DNA from: Ochotona curzoniae
Taxonomy: Eukaryota > Chordata > Mammalia > Lagomorpha > Ochotonidae
Assembly (NCBI RefSeq): GCF_017591425.1
Contig: NW_024466004.1
Coordinates: 36,520,501 to 36,584,500 of the forward strand
Reading direction: 5' to 3'
Length of the DNA stretch: 64,000 nt
Notes under the pieces: generated by a model
Told to the model about the DNA's origin: nothing
Databases searched by the model: none
The model's input: only the letters and a program-made list of their open reading frames with translations
Part shown: piece by piece, positions 23,305 to 34,627 of the stretch
How positions within the stretch are numbered: the stretch's first letter is position 1
How the letters are laid out: each line of letters starts with the position of its first letter
Translations under genes and position numbers: made by a program

Positions 23305-23427
23305 TGCGGGTTATTGAGAATGTGGGAAAAATAGAAATTATTCTAAAAAAGAGAGAAAATACTTCTTGGAAGTGTCTTGGTCGTCCCCTGGAGAATGATA
23401 ATTCACTAATTCCAAAGAAAGATAGAG
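23305..23427 (+). CDS. CYB5R4: CYB5R4 exon: end of CS domain and hinge
   Basis: The 123-nt exon follows TTTTCTTTCCAG and ends at donor GTATGC. It completes Val and encodes 40 residues from RVIENVGKIEIILKKRENTS through SLIPKKDR. The Gly-Lys-Ile-Glu-Ile-Ile-Leu-Lys-Lys strand and the Thr-Ser-Trp close the CS domain; the rest is the hinge to the reductase. A very young antisense CSINE ends only about 255 bp upstream of the acceptor, and another antisense CSINE starts about 220 bp downstream of the donor. Confidence 0.96.
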
Positions 23428-23650
23428 GTATGCCTGCTGTTACTTTATTATGTTAGCTTAATATTGCAAAATTGTTATACTTGTGACACCAGAGTTTGGA
23501 ACATCTGGTTTGTACCATCTGAGGGGTCTTTGTATCTCACTGTAGAAGGCTTGAAAAGATGTGTGTGCCATCATTTTTTTTCATAGATGTTAGATTTCAG
23601 ATTTAAAGATTTGAGCAGTATTGAAAAAAGATTTTTTTTCCTTTGTTCTT

Positions 23651-23960
23651 TTTTTTTTAAGATTTATTTTTATTGGAAAGTCAGATATACAAAGAGGAAA
23701 AGAGAGAGGAAGATCTTCCATCTGTTGATTTACTCCCCAAGCAACTGCAACAGCTGGAGCTGAGCCATTCCGAAGCCAGAAGCCTGGAGCCTCCTCTGGG
23801 TCTCCCTCATGGGTTCAGGGCTGTCCTCAACTGCTTTCCCAGACCACAATCAGGGAGCTGGATAGGAAAGTGAAGCCATCAGGATTAGATCCAGCTCCCA
23901 TATGGGATCCCAGTGCATGAAAGGCTAGGACTTTAGCCCCTGGACTTCTGCACCTGGCTC
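23651..23960 (-). mobile_element. CSINE with internal deletion
   Basis: Antisense copy; about 20 bases missing between GGGTTCAGGG and CTGTCCTCAACTGC. Lies about 220 bp downstream of the CS/hinge exon. Confidence 0.88.
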
Positions 23961-23965
23961 TTTTT

Positions 23966-24240
23966 TCCTTTTTAAGAGTCAGAGTGACTGACAGAGACCA
24001 GAACACCAAGAAGTCAAGTACTACTTCACTGCCCAAATTCCTGCAGTTAGTGAGGCTAGGCCCTGCCAGAGGTGGAAGCCAGGGATGCAATCCAGATCTC
24101 CCAGTCAGTGTCAGGGGCTCAGCCCCTTGAGACGTGCTACTCCTCAGGGTACACACAGCAGGAAGCTTGGCGTGGGAGCAGAACCAGGAACTGAATTCAG
24201 GCACTCTGGCATGGGATGTGAGCATTCCGTGTGGAATCCT
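23966..24240 (-). mobile_element. CSINE, old eroded copy
   Basis: Directly abuts the previous copy. Recognisable by GAGGCTAGGCCCTGCCAGAG, CAGATCTCCCAG and GGAGCAGAACCAGGAACTGA, with most other positions changed. Confidence 0.5.
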
Positions 24241-24569
24241 ATTCACTGGAAGGAACACCTTCCCTTGGACTTAGGCTTGTGTCCTACTACTTACTCCTTC
24301 AGTTGGTTTTTTTTTTTAGACGATGCAAAAGCAAGTTTAGGTTAATGCTTCATTTGCACATCTGATTTTTTTTTTCTTCCATTAAAGATTTGTTCACTGT
24401 TTTTCTGCTCAAGTAAGCCAGTTCCTTACTTTACTCCTAAAGGATGATACCGTGTTTACTTGATAGCTTTTCATCTGAATTTGACATACATAGAAAACAG
24501 TGTGTCTTACATTTGTTTTGCTTGATGAAATTTCACAGAAGGCACATACCCTATGTTTTCACTTTTTTA

Positions 24570-24890
24570 GAAAAGATTTATTTATTATTATTGGAAAGGC
24601 AGATATATAGAGAGGAGGAGAGACAGAAAGAAAAATATTCCGATTGCTGGTTCATTCCATAAGTGGCCAGAGCTAAGCTGATCCAAAGCCAGGAGCCAGG
24701 AGCCTCCTCAAGGTCTCCCTCGTGGAGACAGAGTTCCAAGGCGCTGGGCCATCCTTTACTGCTTTCCCAAGCCACAAGCAGGAAGCATAAGGGAATTTGA
24801 GCAGCTGAGACATGAACCACTGCCCATATGGGTTGGGCTCCTGGTGCATTGCAAGGCAAGGATTTAGCCATAGGCTATCACACCAGGATT
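24570..24890 (-). mobile_element. CSINE, moderately diverged
   Basis: AAAAGATTTATTTATTATTA tail, CCAGGAGCCTCCTCAAGGTC body, head CTATCACACCAGG. A C9T9 run follows. Confidence 0.88.
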
Positions 24891-26782
24891 CCCTCCCCCC
24901 CCCCTTTTTTTTTCTTTAATTTTTCTATTCCATGATACAGTTAGAACTTCTCTTTTCAATTAATTTGGTAGGATTTGCTCTTTGTTCCAAGTGTTTTGAA
25001 AACACTCAATGATGTGCCGTAGTATTAATCTGTTTTTTCTTCCTTCATATTGAGTGTTCAGCCTTTGTGCTGATCTTTTCAATACTAAAACTTAGGACTT
25101 TAAATTCTGAGAAATAGCATCATCTTCTCTCCATGCTCTGTTTTTGCTTGTTAAAAGTACTCTTGTGTTGAACCACCTTAATCAGTCCTCCGATTTTAAC
25201 TTTTCTCTTTTTATTTTCACTATTTTCCTTTTGTTTTGTTTTGTAGATTTCTTTAGTTGTGTTTTCAAACTTTTTTATTGAGTTACTCATTTCTACTTAT
25301 ACTTTAAACTTCTAAGAATTCTTTTGATATCTGTTTCTCTTAGCATTTTATTAACTTGTCTTTTTAAGAATTACTGATAGTGATTTAGGGTTTTCCTTTC
25401 ACAGCTTTCACAGTGTGCCTGTTACCTGCCCACTCCCACATACACACTCACACACACATTTGTTGTTCAGTGCTTGTTCTGGTGTCTCATACTAAATGCT
25501 TTGTTTGAATATTTGCTTCTCATGCTTGACTGTTTGTGTCTTCTGGTAGGACTCTAAATGCTGACTAGAAACTACATGTGAGTGTTGCTTATGAATGATA
25601 ATATAAATGGTAATTTTAGGAGATCCATATCAGGATATCTTTTTTCACAATTCTAAAAATACATTTATAGATAAATTTCAGAAAAAAATCCAGACAGTCT
25701 TATTTTGAGTACAAATTATATATTTTAGACACCGTGTTATAAAACAAACAAAAATAAGAAATTATTTCCCGAGTAAAAGAGAGAGAACCTCGGAATAGGA
25801 GACTGAAGGATATTTTTATACAGATAGGGTCAGCAAGCACATTATATGTACGCTAAACATATATTATGGAAATTCCAAGTGAACAGATGCAGATGAAGTT
25901 GATCTTGAACAATTACTTTAAGGCATCTAAAGTTGAAATCCACGACTTTAAAAAAAAATGAGATGTAACAAAACACAAAGCAGTGAAGGACTTTCTGTAT
26001 CATTACTGAAAATGTTATGTCAGACATTTTTCAGTTTGTAATGGAAGAAAAATGATGTGGTTTATGAGGAAATTCGAACAGGTTAACTATATGAGAGCAG
26101 GAGACTGAATTTTGTCATATTGTGTAGGGAACTAGGACACAGGAATGCTAGTGTAGGCCAGCAGATCTTAAGAAAGAAAGAGGCAGTGAAAGTAAGGAGA
26201 CTTTTTAGATTGAAATCTTCTGCCCTGAAATTACCTGACTTATCTAGTGATTGAAAAACGGCAAGCCAGATAAAAGCCTGGTCCAAGAAATAAATGACAC
26301 TGAAAACCAAAGCTGACCTCCTTTTGGATATGGAATGATCAGGGCTTCAGTATTCATTTCTGAAACTTGCTAAGGCTTTCCGCGAATTCTGAGATATAAA
26401 GTGTGATAGGAACAAGAAAGCTTTAATTTAAACAGGAAGAGTAAGAATGGGGAAAAAACAGCAAAGAAAGCAAGGTTTGACTATTGTGCTGTGAAATTGG
26501 AGCCTTGGGTATTATTTTTCAGTGAGGTGATTTTATTTGTTCGAAGTAGCAAAAGTAATTTTCTTTTCTTGTTAAATGACGGGAAAACTGTAATTATTTT
26601 ACTAACAAAATTAATTTTTACACTATCAAAGGATTATACTCAATTTGTTCTCAGTAATCTGAAACATAGCCTATCATGTAGTTTCTAGGATTTCAATATG
26701 TGTTGCCAGTAGTAACTTTTATGATATAATTTGTTGAGTTTTCTTAGTTTGAAAATAAACATTTACACTAAAATCTTTTTAC
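24891..26782. other. CYB5R4 intron, no repeat recognised
   Basis: Starts with a C/T homopolymer run and continues as AT-rich sequence. A short (CA)n patch lies near 25,438-25,458. The stretch 25.74-26.47 kb could be an old LTR, but I cannot support a family. Confidence 0.5.
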
Positions 26783-27022
26783 ACTTTAGTTGTTGGAAAA
26801 GGAGAGACAGATAAGGGTTTTCCTTCTTCTGGTTCATTCTCTAGATGGCCCCAATGACCAGGCTGGCCAGGAGCTCTGTGCAGCCATCCAACACTTAGGC
26901 CATCTTCCACTGCTGTTCTCAGGCGGTTAGCAAGGAGCTAGATTGAAGTGGAGCAGGCACAAAACAAACAGATTCCCATATGGGATTTTGTCATTATTAG
27001 TAGCATGCTGCAGTTCTGGCCA
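26783..27022 (-). mobile_element. CSINE, old and shortened
   Basis: GTTGGAAAAGGAGAGACAG, CTCTAGATGGCCCCAATGAC, GCAAGGAGCTAGATTGAAGT and CCCATATGGGATTTTG preserve order, but about 80 bases are missing overall. Confidence 0.7.
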
Positions 27023-27370
27023 TAGTTGAAAGTTTTTTGTACAATGTCATCTCATATTGCATCTGTTATTTTCTTACATAAAAGATGCAAGTTCTTTCAG
27101 AGAAGAAAAACTGCTGTTTTGCTTTTGCCTTTAATCCATATGTAATAAATTAGCAAAGATAATTTAGAATATTAGAACAAGGTAAGCATAGAAGTGTTCA
27201 AATTTAGTGACAGTATTGCTAGAGTACTTTGTCTGAGGGCCCCATTAAATCCAATCTCAGAGAAAAAGCTGCTTTTCTTCTATTTTATGACTCTGAAATA
27301 TCCCTATTTTTGAAAGATTCAGGTAGTAAATCAAATAGAGGCAGTAAAACATTTTAATACATTTCATGGT

Positions 27371-27673
27371 TTTTTAAAGAGATTTATTTTTATTTGAAAG
27401 ACAGTTTTTTACAGGAGAAGAAGAGACAGAGAGAGGGATCTTCCACCTTCTGGTTCACTCTCCAAATAGTTTCAACAGCCAGAGCTGAGTTGATTCAAAG
27501 CCTGGGAGCCAGGATGGGTACAAGGTACCCTTCCTGTTCTCCAGCGTGGTACAAGGGCCTAAGGCCTTGAACCATCCTCAAAAGTGGAGCATCTGGGATA
27601 TGAACTGACACATATGTGGGATGTCAATGCTTGCAGGCTGAGGATTAGGCTGGTATGCTACCATGCCAGCCCC
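27371..27673 (-). mobile_element. CSINE, deleted in the head-middle
   Basis: Antisense copy with tail AAAGAGATTTATTTTTATTT. The segment 'cactgctttcccaggccaca...gagctgg' is missing between CCATCCTCAA and AAGTGGAGCATC. Confidence 0.8.
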
Positions 27674-27684
27674 TTTAATGAATA

Positions 27685-28005
27685 TTTTAAAGATTTATTC
27701 ATTTATTTTATTTTTGAAAGGCGGAGTTATAGAGAGAGAAAGAGAGATCTTCCATCCACTGGTTTACTCCTCAAATAGGCCACCATGGCCTAAACCGGCT
27801 CGTCTGAAACTGTGAGCTTGGGTCTTCTTCTGGGTCTCCCAAGTGGATGCAAGGGCCCAAGCACCTGGACCATATTCCATTGTTTTTCCAGGCACATTAG
27901 TAGGAAGCTGGATTGGATGTAGAGCATCCGCGACATGAACCACCACCCATATTTGATGCCAGTGTCACAGGCCGCAGTTTTACCCCTAATGCCACATCCT
28001 GGCTC
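27685..28005 (-). mobile_element. CSINE, diverged
   Basis: Antisense copy only 12 bp after the preceding one, with TATTTTTGAAAGGCGGAGTT tail and ATTAGTAGGAAGCTGGATTG body (older CSINE lineage). Confidence 0.82.
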
Positions 28006-28579
28006 CTATAAGTATTTTAACAGTAGTATTTGTGCATTGACGTTATCTCCTTAGAAGAAACAGTAAGGACCCATATGCCTTGGCTCTATTGTGTGAACTA
28101 TGGCAAACTCTAAATGGTATATTTTTGGAGTTCAATAGCGTTAGGCTATAGTTTTTTTTTCTATGTGGTCCTGTCTAGGTATTCATATATATGAGCATGT
28201 TTTAGATGTTTCTTTCACAAACACTGTCTTTCCAAATTGATAGGTCCACTAATTGGTTTAGGGAGTTATTTCAATAATAAGTGAGAAACGATAGACTAAA
28301 TTAAAGCATAAGTAAAGAATATTTAGGCAAGTGAATGATAAAAGAAAGCTATGGAAGGGTATTATTAGTACAAATAGCAGAGAATTTAGGATATTGAAGA
28401 AGAGATATGCCTGAAAGGAATCTTGATTTAATGAGGTAGTTCCTTAATGGGCATTAAATGATCAGTTGGTAGTTATAACGTGTGGAAGAATATTCTATAC
28501 ATATTTATGTGGTACTATGTTAAAAATCAGTGGAAAGTTGCTGAAGAATGATGTGCTCCTCTAGAATATGATCCCCAGA

Positions 28580-28911
28580 CTTTTTAAAAAAGATTTATTT
28601 ATTTTTATTGGAAAGGCAGATATACAGAGAAGAGGAGAGAGCGCGAGGAAGATTTTCTGTCCAATGGTTCAGTCCCCAAATGAACACAACAGCTGGAGCT
28701 GAGCCAATCCGAAGCCAGGAGCCAGGATCTCTTCCAGGTCTCCCACACAAGTGCAGGGTCCCAAGGCTTTGGGCCATCCTCAACTGCTTTCCCAGGCCAC
28801 AGCAGGGAGATGGATAGGAAGCAGGGTTGTCGGGATTAGAACCTGTAACCATGTGGGATCCCAGCGTGTGCAAGGCGAGGACTTTAGCTGCTAGGCTACC
28901 ACACCAAACCC
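28580..28911 (-). mobile_element. CSINE, moderately young
   Basis: Well conserved antisense body (ATCCGAAGCCAGGAGCCAGG, GGATTAGAACCTG, GTGCAAGGCGAGGACTTTAG). Confidence 0.92.
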
Positions 28912-29233
28912 TTTCTCTTTTTAAAAAAATTATTAAACATGGAGAGAAATAGCAAAAGAGAAAGAGGGGAAATATGGGGAGGGGCAGAGAATGTGTGTTT
29001 GCCATTCCTTGCTTCTTTCTTTAGATGTCTGCCATAGCCAAGGCTGAGCTGTAGCTGGGGCCAGAAACTCAAGTCCAGGTCCTCCTTATATGGTGGCAGG
29101 AATCCAGCTACTTGAGCTGCCAGTGTTGTGTTCCAGGGTCTGCATTAGCAAGAAGATGGAGTCAGGTGCCAGTAACCAACCCAGGCATTCCAATGAAGGA
29201 CGTCGGTAGTAACTGCCTAAATGCCTGGTCCCC
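28912..29233 (-). mobile_element. CSINE, old copy abutting the previous one
   Basis: Recognised by GCTGAGCTGTAGCTGGGGCC, AGTCCAGGTCCTCCTTATAT and TAACTGCCTAAATGCCTGG. Strongly diverged. Confidence 0.55.
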
Positions 29234-29314
29234 AGTCTTATTTCTGAAATTAAAGTGACTTGGGCAATGTGTCTTTAAACCCGAAAGTCTGAAGATGTAG
29301 GCTTATTTTCCCCC

Positions 29315-29472
29315 TTTTTAAAGATATTCTTATTTGAAAGGCAGATCTTAACAGAGAAGGAAAGAGAGATCCTCCATCTGCTGATTCACTCCCGATGGCC
29401 ACAACAGGCGGAGCTGGGCTAATCCAAAGCTGAGAGCCAGGAGTTCCTTCCCAGCCTCCCACATGTGTGCAG
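29315..29472 (-). mobile_element. CSINE 3' half, antisense arm of an inverted pair
   Basis: Runs from tail AAAGATATTCTTATTTGAAA to CCTCCCACATGTGTGCAG, then stops abruptly at the junction with the next, oppositely oriented half copy. Confidence 0.8.
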
Positions 29473-29490
29473 ACTATGTGGAGACTATGT

Positions 29491-29668
29491 GGAGAATAGC
29501 CCAAAACATTGGAACAGTGTACCTGCCTGTGAGACCCAGAAGAGGTTTCCAGCTTCAGCTCAGCTCAGCCCTGGCCATTGCAGCATTTAGGGAGTGATCC
29601 AGCAGATGGAAAATCTTCTCTGTCTGTCCTCTCTCTCTCTGTAAAGCTCTGATTTTAAAATAAAAATA
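29491..29668 (+). mobile_element. CSINE 3' half, sense arm of an inverted pair
   Basis: Begins inside the element (GAATAGCCCAAAACATTGG) and runs to a AAAATAAAAATAATTTT tail. Faces away from the antisense half across a short GACTATGTGGA tandem duplication. Confidence 0.8.
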
Positions 29669-29694
29669 ATTTTTTTTATTTTTCAAAAAAAGGA

Positions 29695-31240
29695 GGTTCC
29701 TCATGCCCTTTCCAACAATGCTTGCACTAATTTACAATTCTCAACTAACAGTGTATGAAAATTCCTCTTCCTCACATCCTTGCAGCATTGGTTACTGTCT
29801 TTTGAGTAACGCCATTCTGACAAGATTAAGGTGGGAGCTCATTGTGGTTTTGATTTGCATTTTCCTGATGGCTGGTGATTTGGAGCATTTATTTTTTATG
29901 TATGTGTTGATTGTATTTCTTCTTATGAGAACTGTCTGTGTCCTTTTCCCACTTGTTAAGGGAATCTGTCAATTTTGTTGTTGAGTCTTTTTGAGTTAGT
30001 GCTATATTCTAAGCATTTTTATCAGAGTAAGCTAGCTTTTGTCAGATAAGTAACTTGAAACTCTTTACTCTAATGATTGTTTCCTTTGATGTGAAGAAGC
30101 TTCTGAGTTTGATATGATTACATGTATCTAGTTTTGCCCATTTTACCTGTGTTGTGTAGGGTCTTAACCCAGAAGATACTAGCTACATTAATGTAATGAA
30201 GTGTTTTCTCCTACCTATTCTTCCATAAATTGTATAATCTCATTTTAAATTTAAGTCTTTGACCCATCTTGAGTATTTCTTTTCCTATGGCAAAAGGCAG
30301 AAATCTATTTCATTCTTCCACCTAATATGTTCAGTTGCCAGCAGCGTCATTTGAAGAGACTGTTTCTCCAATGTGTGTTCTAGCACTTTTGTCAAAATCC
30401 AGTTGACTGCATGTATGTGGGTTAATCTCTGGGCTCTCTAACCTGCTCCATTGAGCTTTTGATTTTATACCAGTAGCATGCTTTTTTAATTATCATAGCT
30501 TTGCTTTGAAACAAATATTGCAGTTCCTTCAGTTTTACTCCTTTCTTTGCTCAGGATTGTTTTGGGTCCTTTTATATGCTTTGAGAATGTTAGGATTTTT
30601 TTTTTCTAATTCTGTAAAGAATGTCACTGATATTTTGATAGGGATCACATTGAATCTGTAGATTATTGATCAGGGGAGGATAACTTTTTTTCTGCCAAGG
30701 ACCATTTGGATATTTATATAAAATTGTGATCTTAAAACTTTAGTTTGCTTTAGATTTATTGAATGGAAGGTCGTGCCTGCCCATGTCTTGGCAGAGCCAG
30801 ACCAAATGATTTTCTGGCCGTAGATGGCTCATGGGCCAGATGTTCGGCTTTTGACAGTATAGATTTTGTTTTTTAACAGATTTTCGTCTTTTATACTTTC
30901 TTTCATTAGTGTTTCTTCATTGAAGGGATCTTTCACCTCTTTGGCTACATTTATTCCTAACTACTTGATTTAGCTTGAAGGCTGGAGGCCATTGCGAAGG
31001 GAATTTCATTGAGTTAATTACTGAAATATAAAAGAAGCAATTATTCTCTGTATGTTGGTTTTGTAACTGAAGCTTTGCTGAATTCATTTATCAATTCTAA
31101 CAGCTTTTGATGTAATAGTTAGCTTTTTCCATGTATAACATTCTGTTGTCTGCATGCATGGATATTTGACTTTTTTTTAATTACGATTTCTATTCCCTTT
31201 ATTTCTTTCTTCTCCTTAATGGTGCTTGTATTGCTTTTAA
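29695..31240 (-). mobile_element. Old L1M ORF2-3' region, antisense
   Basis: Series of antisense L1 landmarks: ATTGTGGTTTTGATTTGCAT, TTTCCTTTGATGTGAAGAAG, ACTTTTGTCAAAATCCAGTT, ATACCAGTAGCATGCTTTTT, CACATTGAATCTGTAGATTA and TTTGGCTACATTTATTCCTA. Many indels, no open frame. Interrupted at about 30665-30865 by another sequence. Confidence 0.85.
30665..30865 (+). mobile_element. Unclassified repeat inserted in the L1M fragment
   Basis: About 200 bp without L1 similarity between two L1 parts. CTGCCAAGGACCATTTGGAT and CATGGGCCAGATGTTCGGC resemble a short interspersed repeat I know from lagomorph DNA but cannot name. Confidence 0.4.
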
Positions 31241-31248
31241 TACTATAT

Positions 31249-31584
31249 ATATTTTAAAAGATTTAATTATTTTTATTACAAAGTCAGATATACGAAGAGG
31301 AGGAGAGACAGAGAGGAAGAAGATCTTCCATCCGATGATTCACTCCCCAAGTGAGCACAATGGCCGGTGTTGTGCCGATCTGAAATCAGGAACCAGGAAC
31401 TTCTTCTGGGTCTCCCACGCGGGTGCATGGTCCCAAAGCTTTGGGCCATCCTCGATTTCTTTCCCAAGCCACAAGCAGGGAGCTGGATGGGAAGTGGAGC
31501 TGCCGGGATTAGAACCAGCGCCCATATGGGATCTCGGGGCATTCAAGATGAGGACTTAGCCGTTAGGCCACACCACTGGGCCCC
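31249..31584 (-). mobile_element. CSINE with 11-bp TSD
   Basis: Antisense copy inserted at the end of the L1M fragment. TAATACTATAT is repeated at 31238-31248 and 31585-31595. Confidence 0.93.
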
Positions 31585-31658
31585 TAATACTATATTTAAA
31601 AAGTGGCAAAGTGGACATCCTTATCCTGTTCTAAATCTGAAAGGAAATGCTTTCAGTT

Positions 31659-31688
31659 TTTGTGTGTGTTTGTTTGTTTGTTTGTTTA
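31659..31688. repeat. (GT)n/(TTTG)n microsatellite
   Basis: GTGTGTGTTTG followed by four TTTG units. Confidence 0.8.
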
Positions 31689-32243
31689 AGCTTGTTCAGG
31701 ATAATTCTGGTTGTGATTTGTCAGTTAGTGCTTATATAATTTTAAATTGCATTTTCTGTATGCCCAATTTATGGAGTGCTAAAATTTCTTAATAACATTA
31801 TTATTGTTAAACCTTATATACCCAGTTTCCAGACTTTCCACTGCATAGAAAAACCAGCTTCTGAGGATGTTCTCTATCAAGTATTTGTTATGTATAGAAT
31901 TTATATTGCTGTAAATGTGAAATTTAAAAGTTGAAATTATTTCAAAATAAATGTATGAGGAAATTGAATAAGTTTTAATTTCCTAAAATATCATTGTTTT
32001 AATGTACTATAAAATGAGGAAAAAACGTTTTACAGAATTCAGTTTTCATGTTATGGAATTTTTTGTAAGTATAGAAAATAGATATGAGGAAATAACTTGA
32101 AAACATTTAACCTTATGATGTTGAGAAGTTTTTAAAATGTATAGGTTTTTTAGTGAACTTGAAATACTCTGGAGCTCAAAAATTCAGTGAACGCTTTTAC
32201 TTGGTGTTCTGGTGTGAGTTAACCGACAGTGAACACCTTCTAG

Positions 32244-32384
32244 GTTTGTGCTACAGAAAGTGCCAGTTGGTTTCCAAGGAAGATGTCACTCATGACACAA
32301 AGCTGCTCTGTGTGATGCTGCCACCAAGCACTCATCTTCAGGTGCCAGTTGGGCAACATGTTTACCTCAAGCTGACTATCACAG
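32244..32384 (+). CDS. CYB5R4: CYB5R4 exon: start of FAD-binding reductase domain
   Basis: The 141-nt exon completes Gly and encodes 46 residues, including YRKCQLVSKEDVTHDTKLL, LPPSTHLQVPVGQHVYLKL and TIT. This is the first part of the ferredoxin-reductase-type FAD-binding barrel; the hydrophobic-P-x-G-QHV motif is typical of cytochrome b5 reductases. The acceptor (GAACACCTTCTAG) has a poor pyrimidine tract and the preceding bases are open in the same frame, so the boundary is set by homology and by phase with the neighbouring exons. Donor: GTAGGA. Confidence 0.96.
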
Positions 32385-32638
32385 GTAGGAGAACGGGACT
32401 TTGGGGAAATATTTTCTCTTTTTTAAGCAATTTATAATCAGTGCTGATATTTTTAGGAAATACTCATTTAAGTTACTAACAAGAGTTTCTGGGTGGGCAG
32501 CTAGGAGGTTTGTGGATGCAGTATTTCCTACATGTGGAAACTTTAGCTTTGCAGTGTTATTTTATGGAACAAAGAAATTACTGCTAATAGGAGAGATGGT
32601 TCAACAGAATTTTAATTTGTAACTAACAAAATCCTGAA

Positions 32639-32678
32639 GAAAAATGATGGGGAAAAATGATGGGGAAAATGATGGGGA
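32639..32678. repeat. Three tandem AAAAATGATGGGG units
   Basis: A 12-13-bp unit is repeated three times in the intron between the two FAD-domain exons (the last unit has one A less). Confidence 0.85.
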
Positions 32679-33184
32679 ACACAAATGGTCCTTCACAAGG
32701 GCAATTGCTCCAAATCCATATTAATCTCCTGGTAACTACTGAACACCGTATCGTTTATAAAGCTGAGTTGATAAAATGCGAAACATAAAACTGTATGTAC
32801 CTAAAATTAGTTTGTAAATGCCTTCTTACATCTCTGTGGTAACCTTTTGGTAGTACTTTTGTTGTGATCCATTACAAAGTGTAAATGCTGATGGAATAAC
32901 TGGTTGCCTATTATTAACATATATTCCTATAAGTTTAAACCATATTTTAAAATAGATTATTTCTATTTTAGGTAAAATATTAACATGTTAAAATTATTTC
33001 AGTACATATTATACTATATACATGTAAAATAGAATTTTATGTACATTAGGGACATCTTTTTATATATGTACATGGATGGCAGCTTAAATTTGTGCTTCAT
33101 ATTCATTTATGGTCATAATATCATAAAATATGTTATTATGTAAATATCCAGATTTTTAGAGTTTAACTGTTTTCCCCCCTCTAG

Positions 33185-33337
33185 GTACAGAAATAGTGAA
33201 GCCATACACACCTGTATCAGATTCCTTACTCTCAGAGTTCAAGGAACCAGTTCTTACGAGTAATAAATACATCTACTTTTTGATCAAAGTCTATCCTGCT
33301 GGACTCTTTACACCAGAACTTAATCATCTTCAGATTG
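33185..33337 (+). CDS. CYB5R4: CYB5R4 exon: FAD-binding motif exon
   Basis: The 153-nt exon encodes 50 residues containing EIVKPYTPVSDSLLSEF and YIYFLIKVYPAGLFTPEL. KPYTPVS is the b5-reductase form of the R-x-Y-T-x-x-S FAD-binding motif (around residue 186 of the part encoded here), with Lys in place of Arg as in human CYB5R4. The LIKVYPAGLFTPEL strand-helix also lines the flavin pocket in the family. Acceptor TTTTCCCCCCTCTAG is strong; donor is GTTAGT. Confidence 0.97.
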
Positions 33338-33448
33338 GTTAGTATTTTTTTTAATCTCATTTAAACTCTAGTGTAAATCAGACTGCTTCTAGAATCGCCA
33401 TATGAATGCCTGTCAAATATCTTAAACTCAGCCTGTCAACAGCCGAAG

Positions 33449-33686
33449 TCATCTGTTTGTCCCAGCCAGTGCATCCATACTCCTCATTGGCTGTAGCTTC
33501 ACTGCATCTTTGACACAGTTTTCCCACTTTCCTACAGTGCAATCAGCCATGTAACTTTTTCCAAAACACACGCTGACCTTATGTCCCCCTTCAAACTGTA
33601 ATGGATAGTTTCTATAACTTTCAAATACTTCATTCACCAATTGAACATTACCATTTCCCTGTAATGATAAGCAAAAAAAAAGAAGT
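33449..33686 (-). other. Antisense ORF with splice-acceptor-like start, unidentified
   Basis: On the minus strand, a branch-point-like CTTAC, a T9 tract and CTTATCATTACAG lead into about 70 open codons ending in TGA. The segment reads GNGNVQLVNEVFESY, then QFEGGHKVSVCFGKSYMADC, TVGKWENCVKDAV and a C-terminal LAGTNR. Composition is protein-like and not CSINE or L1. It lies inside a CYB5R4 intron, about 110 bp after the FAD-motif exon. It could be the last exon of an antisense transcript, a decayed retrocopy or chance. I do not recognise the family. Confidence 0.3.
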
Positions 33687-34476
33687 AAGCAGTATTGCAT
33701 TTTAAAATAAGTTGGTATCTTTCAAATCATTTAAAAATTGTGAACAAGTTTATTTTATATTTTAAAAATGAACATTTGCAAATGTAGTCCTAAGGGCAGT
33801 TTCCTTACATTAGTATTCATGGTGATTAAAACAGTAGCACCAAAGGATGTGGGCACTGGTTTCTCAACTGTTAATCCTAGTTGAAAGATGCGTGCTCCAA
33901 GTACAGCTGACTGCTTTTCTGATCTTGCTTTGTTTTCATAGAAATTAAATTCAGAACAGCTGTTATTCTTTAATCACTAGGTTATTTCAAAAAATGTTAT
34001 TCAAAAAAAGATAAGTTAGCATATTTACTAACCTAAGATTATAGAATATATTTCTATTTCAGTTTTCTGTCCTACTGGTCATATTACTATTGCAGTTAAT
34101 CAGTATGTACATAATGAGTGTCTGTTCTGTACCCAGTAGGATCTAGTACACATATTCATGACCTCTTAATTTTGTGGTCCTTTATGATAATTTATAGAAA
34201 GTTTGCTTTGTAATAGTTTATATTTTTCACATTTTAGATGGTTTGAGAAAATAATGGTGATAAGGCATAATAAAATCTCATTATTAATTTAATTTTGATG
34301 CTAGTCTTCAGGAGTATCTGGGAGCCTAACGATCACCTCTAATACTTTTAGATAATCTGAAGGCTGATAGATGTAAGTTATTTACTACTTATCATTATTC
34401 CAAATTTAGGTACTTTTAGCCCTGTCAGTTTTGCCCTTTTTATTCTTTCTGATTTGGCTTATATCTCATTGTTTAG

Positions 34477-34627
34477 GAGATTTTGTTTCTGTCAGCAATC
34501 CTGAGGGCAATTTTAAAATATCCAAACTCCAAGAACTAGAAGACCTCTTTCTGTTGGCAGCTGGAACAGGCTTTACACCAATGGTTAAAATCATGAATTA
34601 TGCTTTGACTTACTTACCCAGTCTCAG
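34477..34627 (+). CDS. CYB5R4: CYB5R4 exon: NADH-binding glycine motif
   Basis: The 151-nt exon encodes 49 full codons including DFVSVSNPEGNFKISK, LLAAGTGFTPMVKIMNYAL and YLPSL. GTGFTP is the Gly-rich GxGxxP pyridine-nucleotide-binding motif of the ferredoxin-reductase superfamily (near residue 261 of the part encoded here), and NPEGNF matches the hairpin between the FAD and NAD domains. Acceptor CTCATTGTTTAG, donor GTATGA. The next intron is only 280 bp, the shortest in the window. Confidence 0.97.

Noticed and set aside
30760..30850. GC-richer patch inside the antisense L1M, considered as an exon
   Set aside because: Flanked on both sides by continuous L1 sequence and resembles an inserted short repeat; no splice sites.
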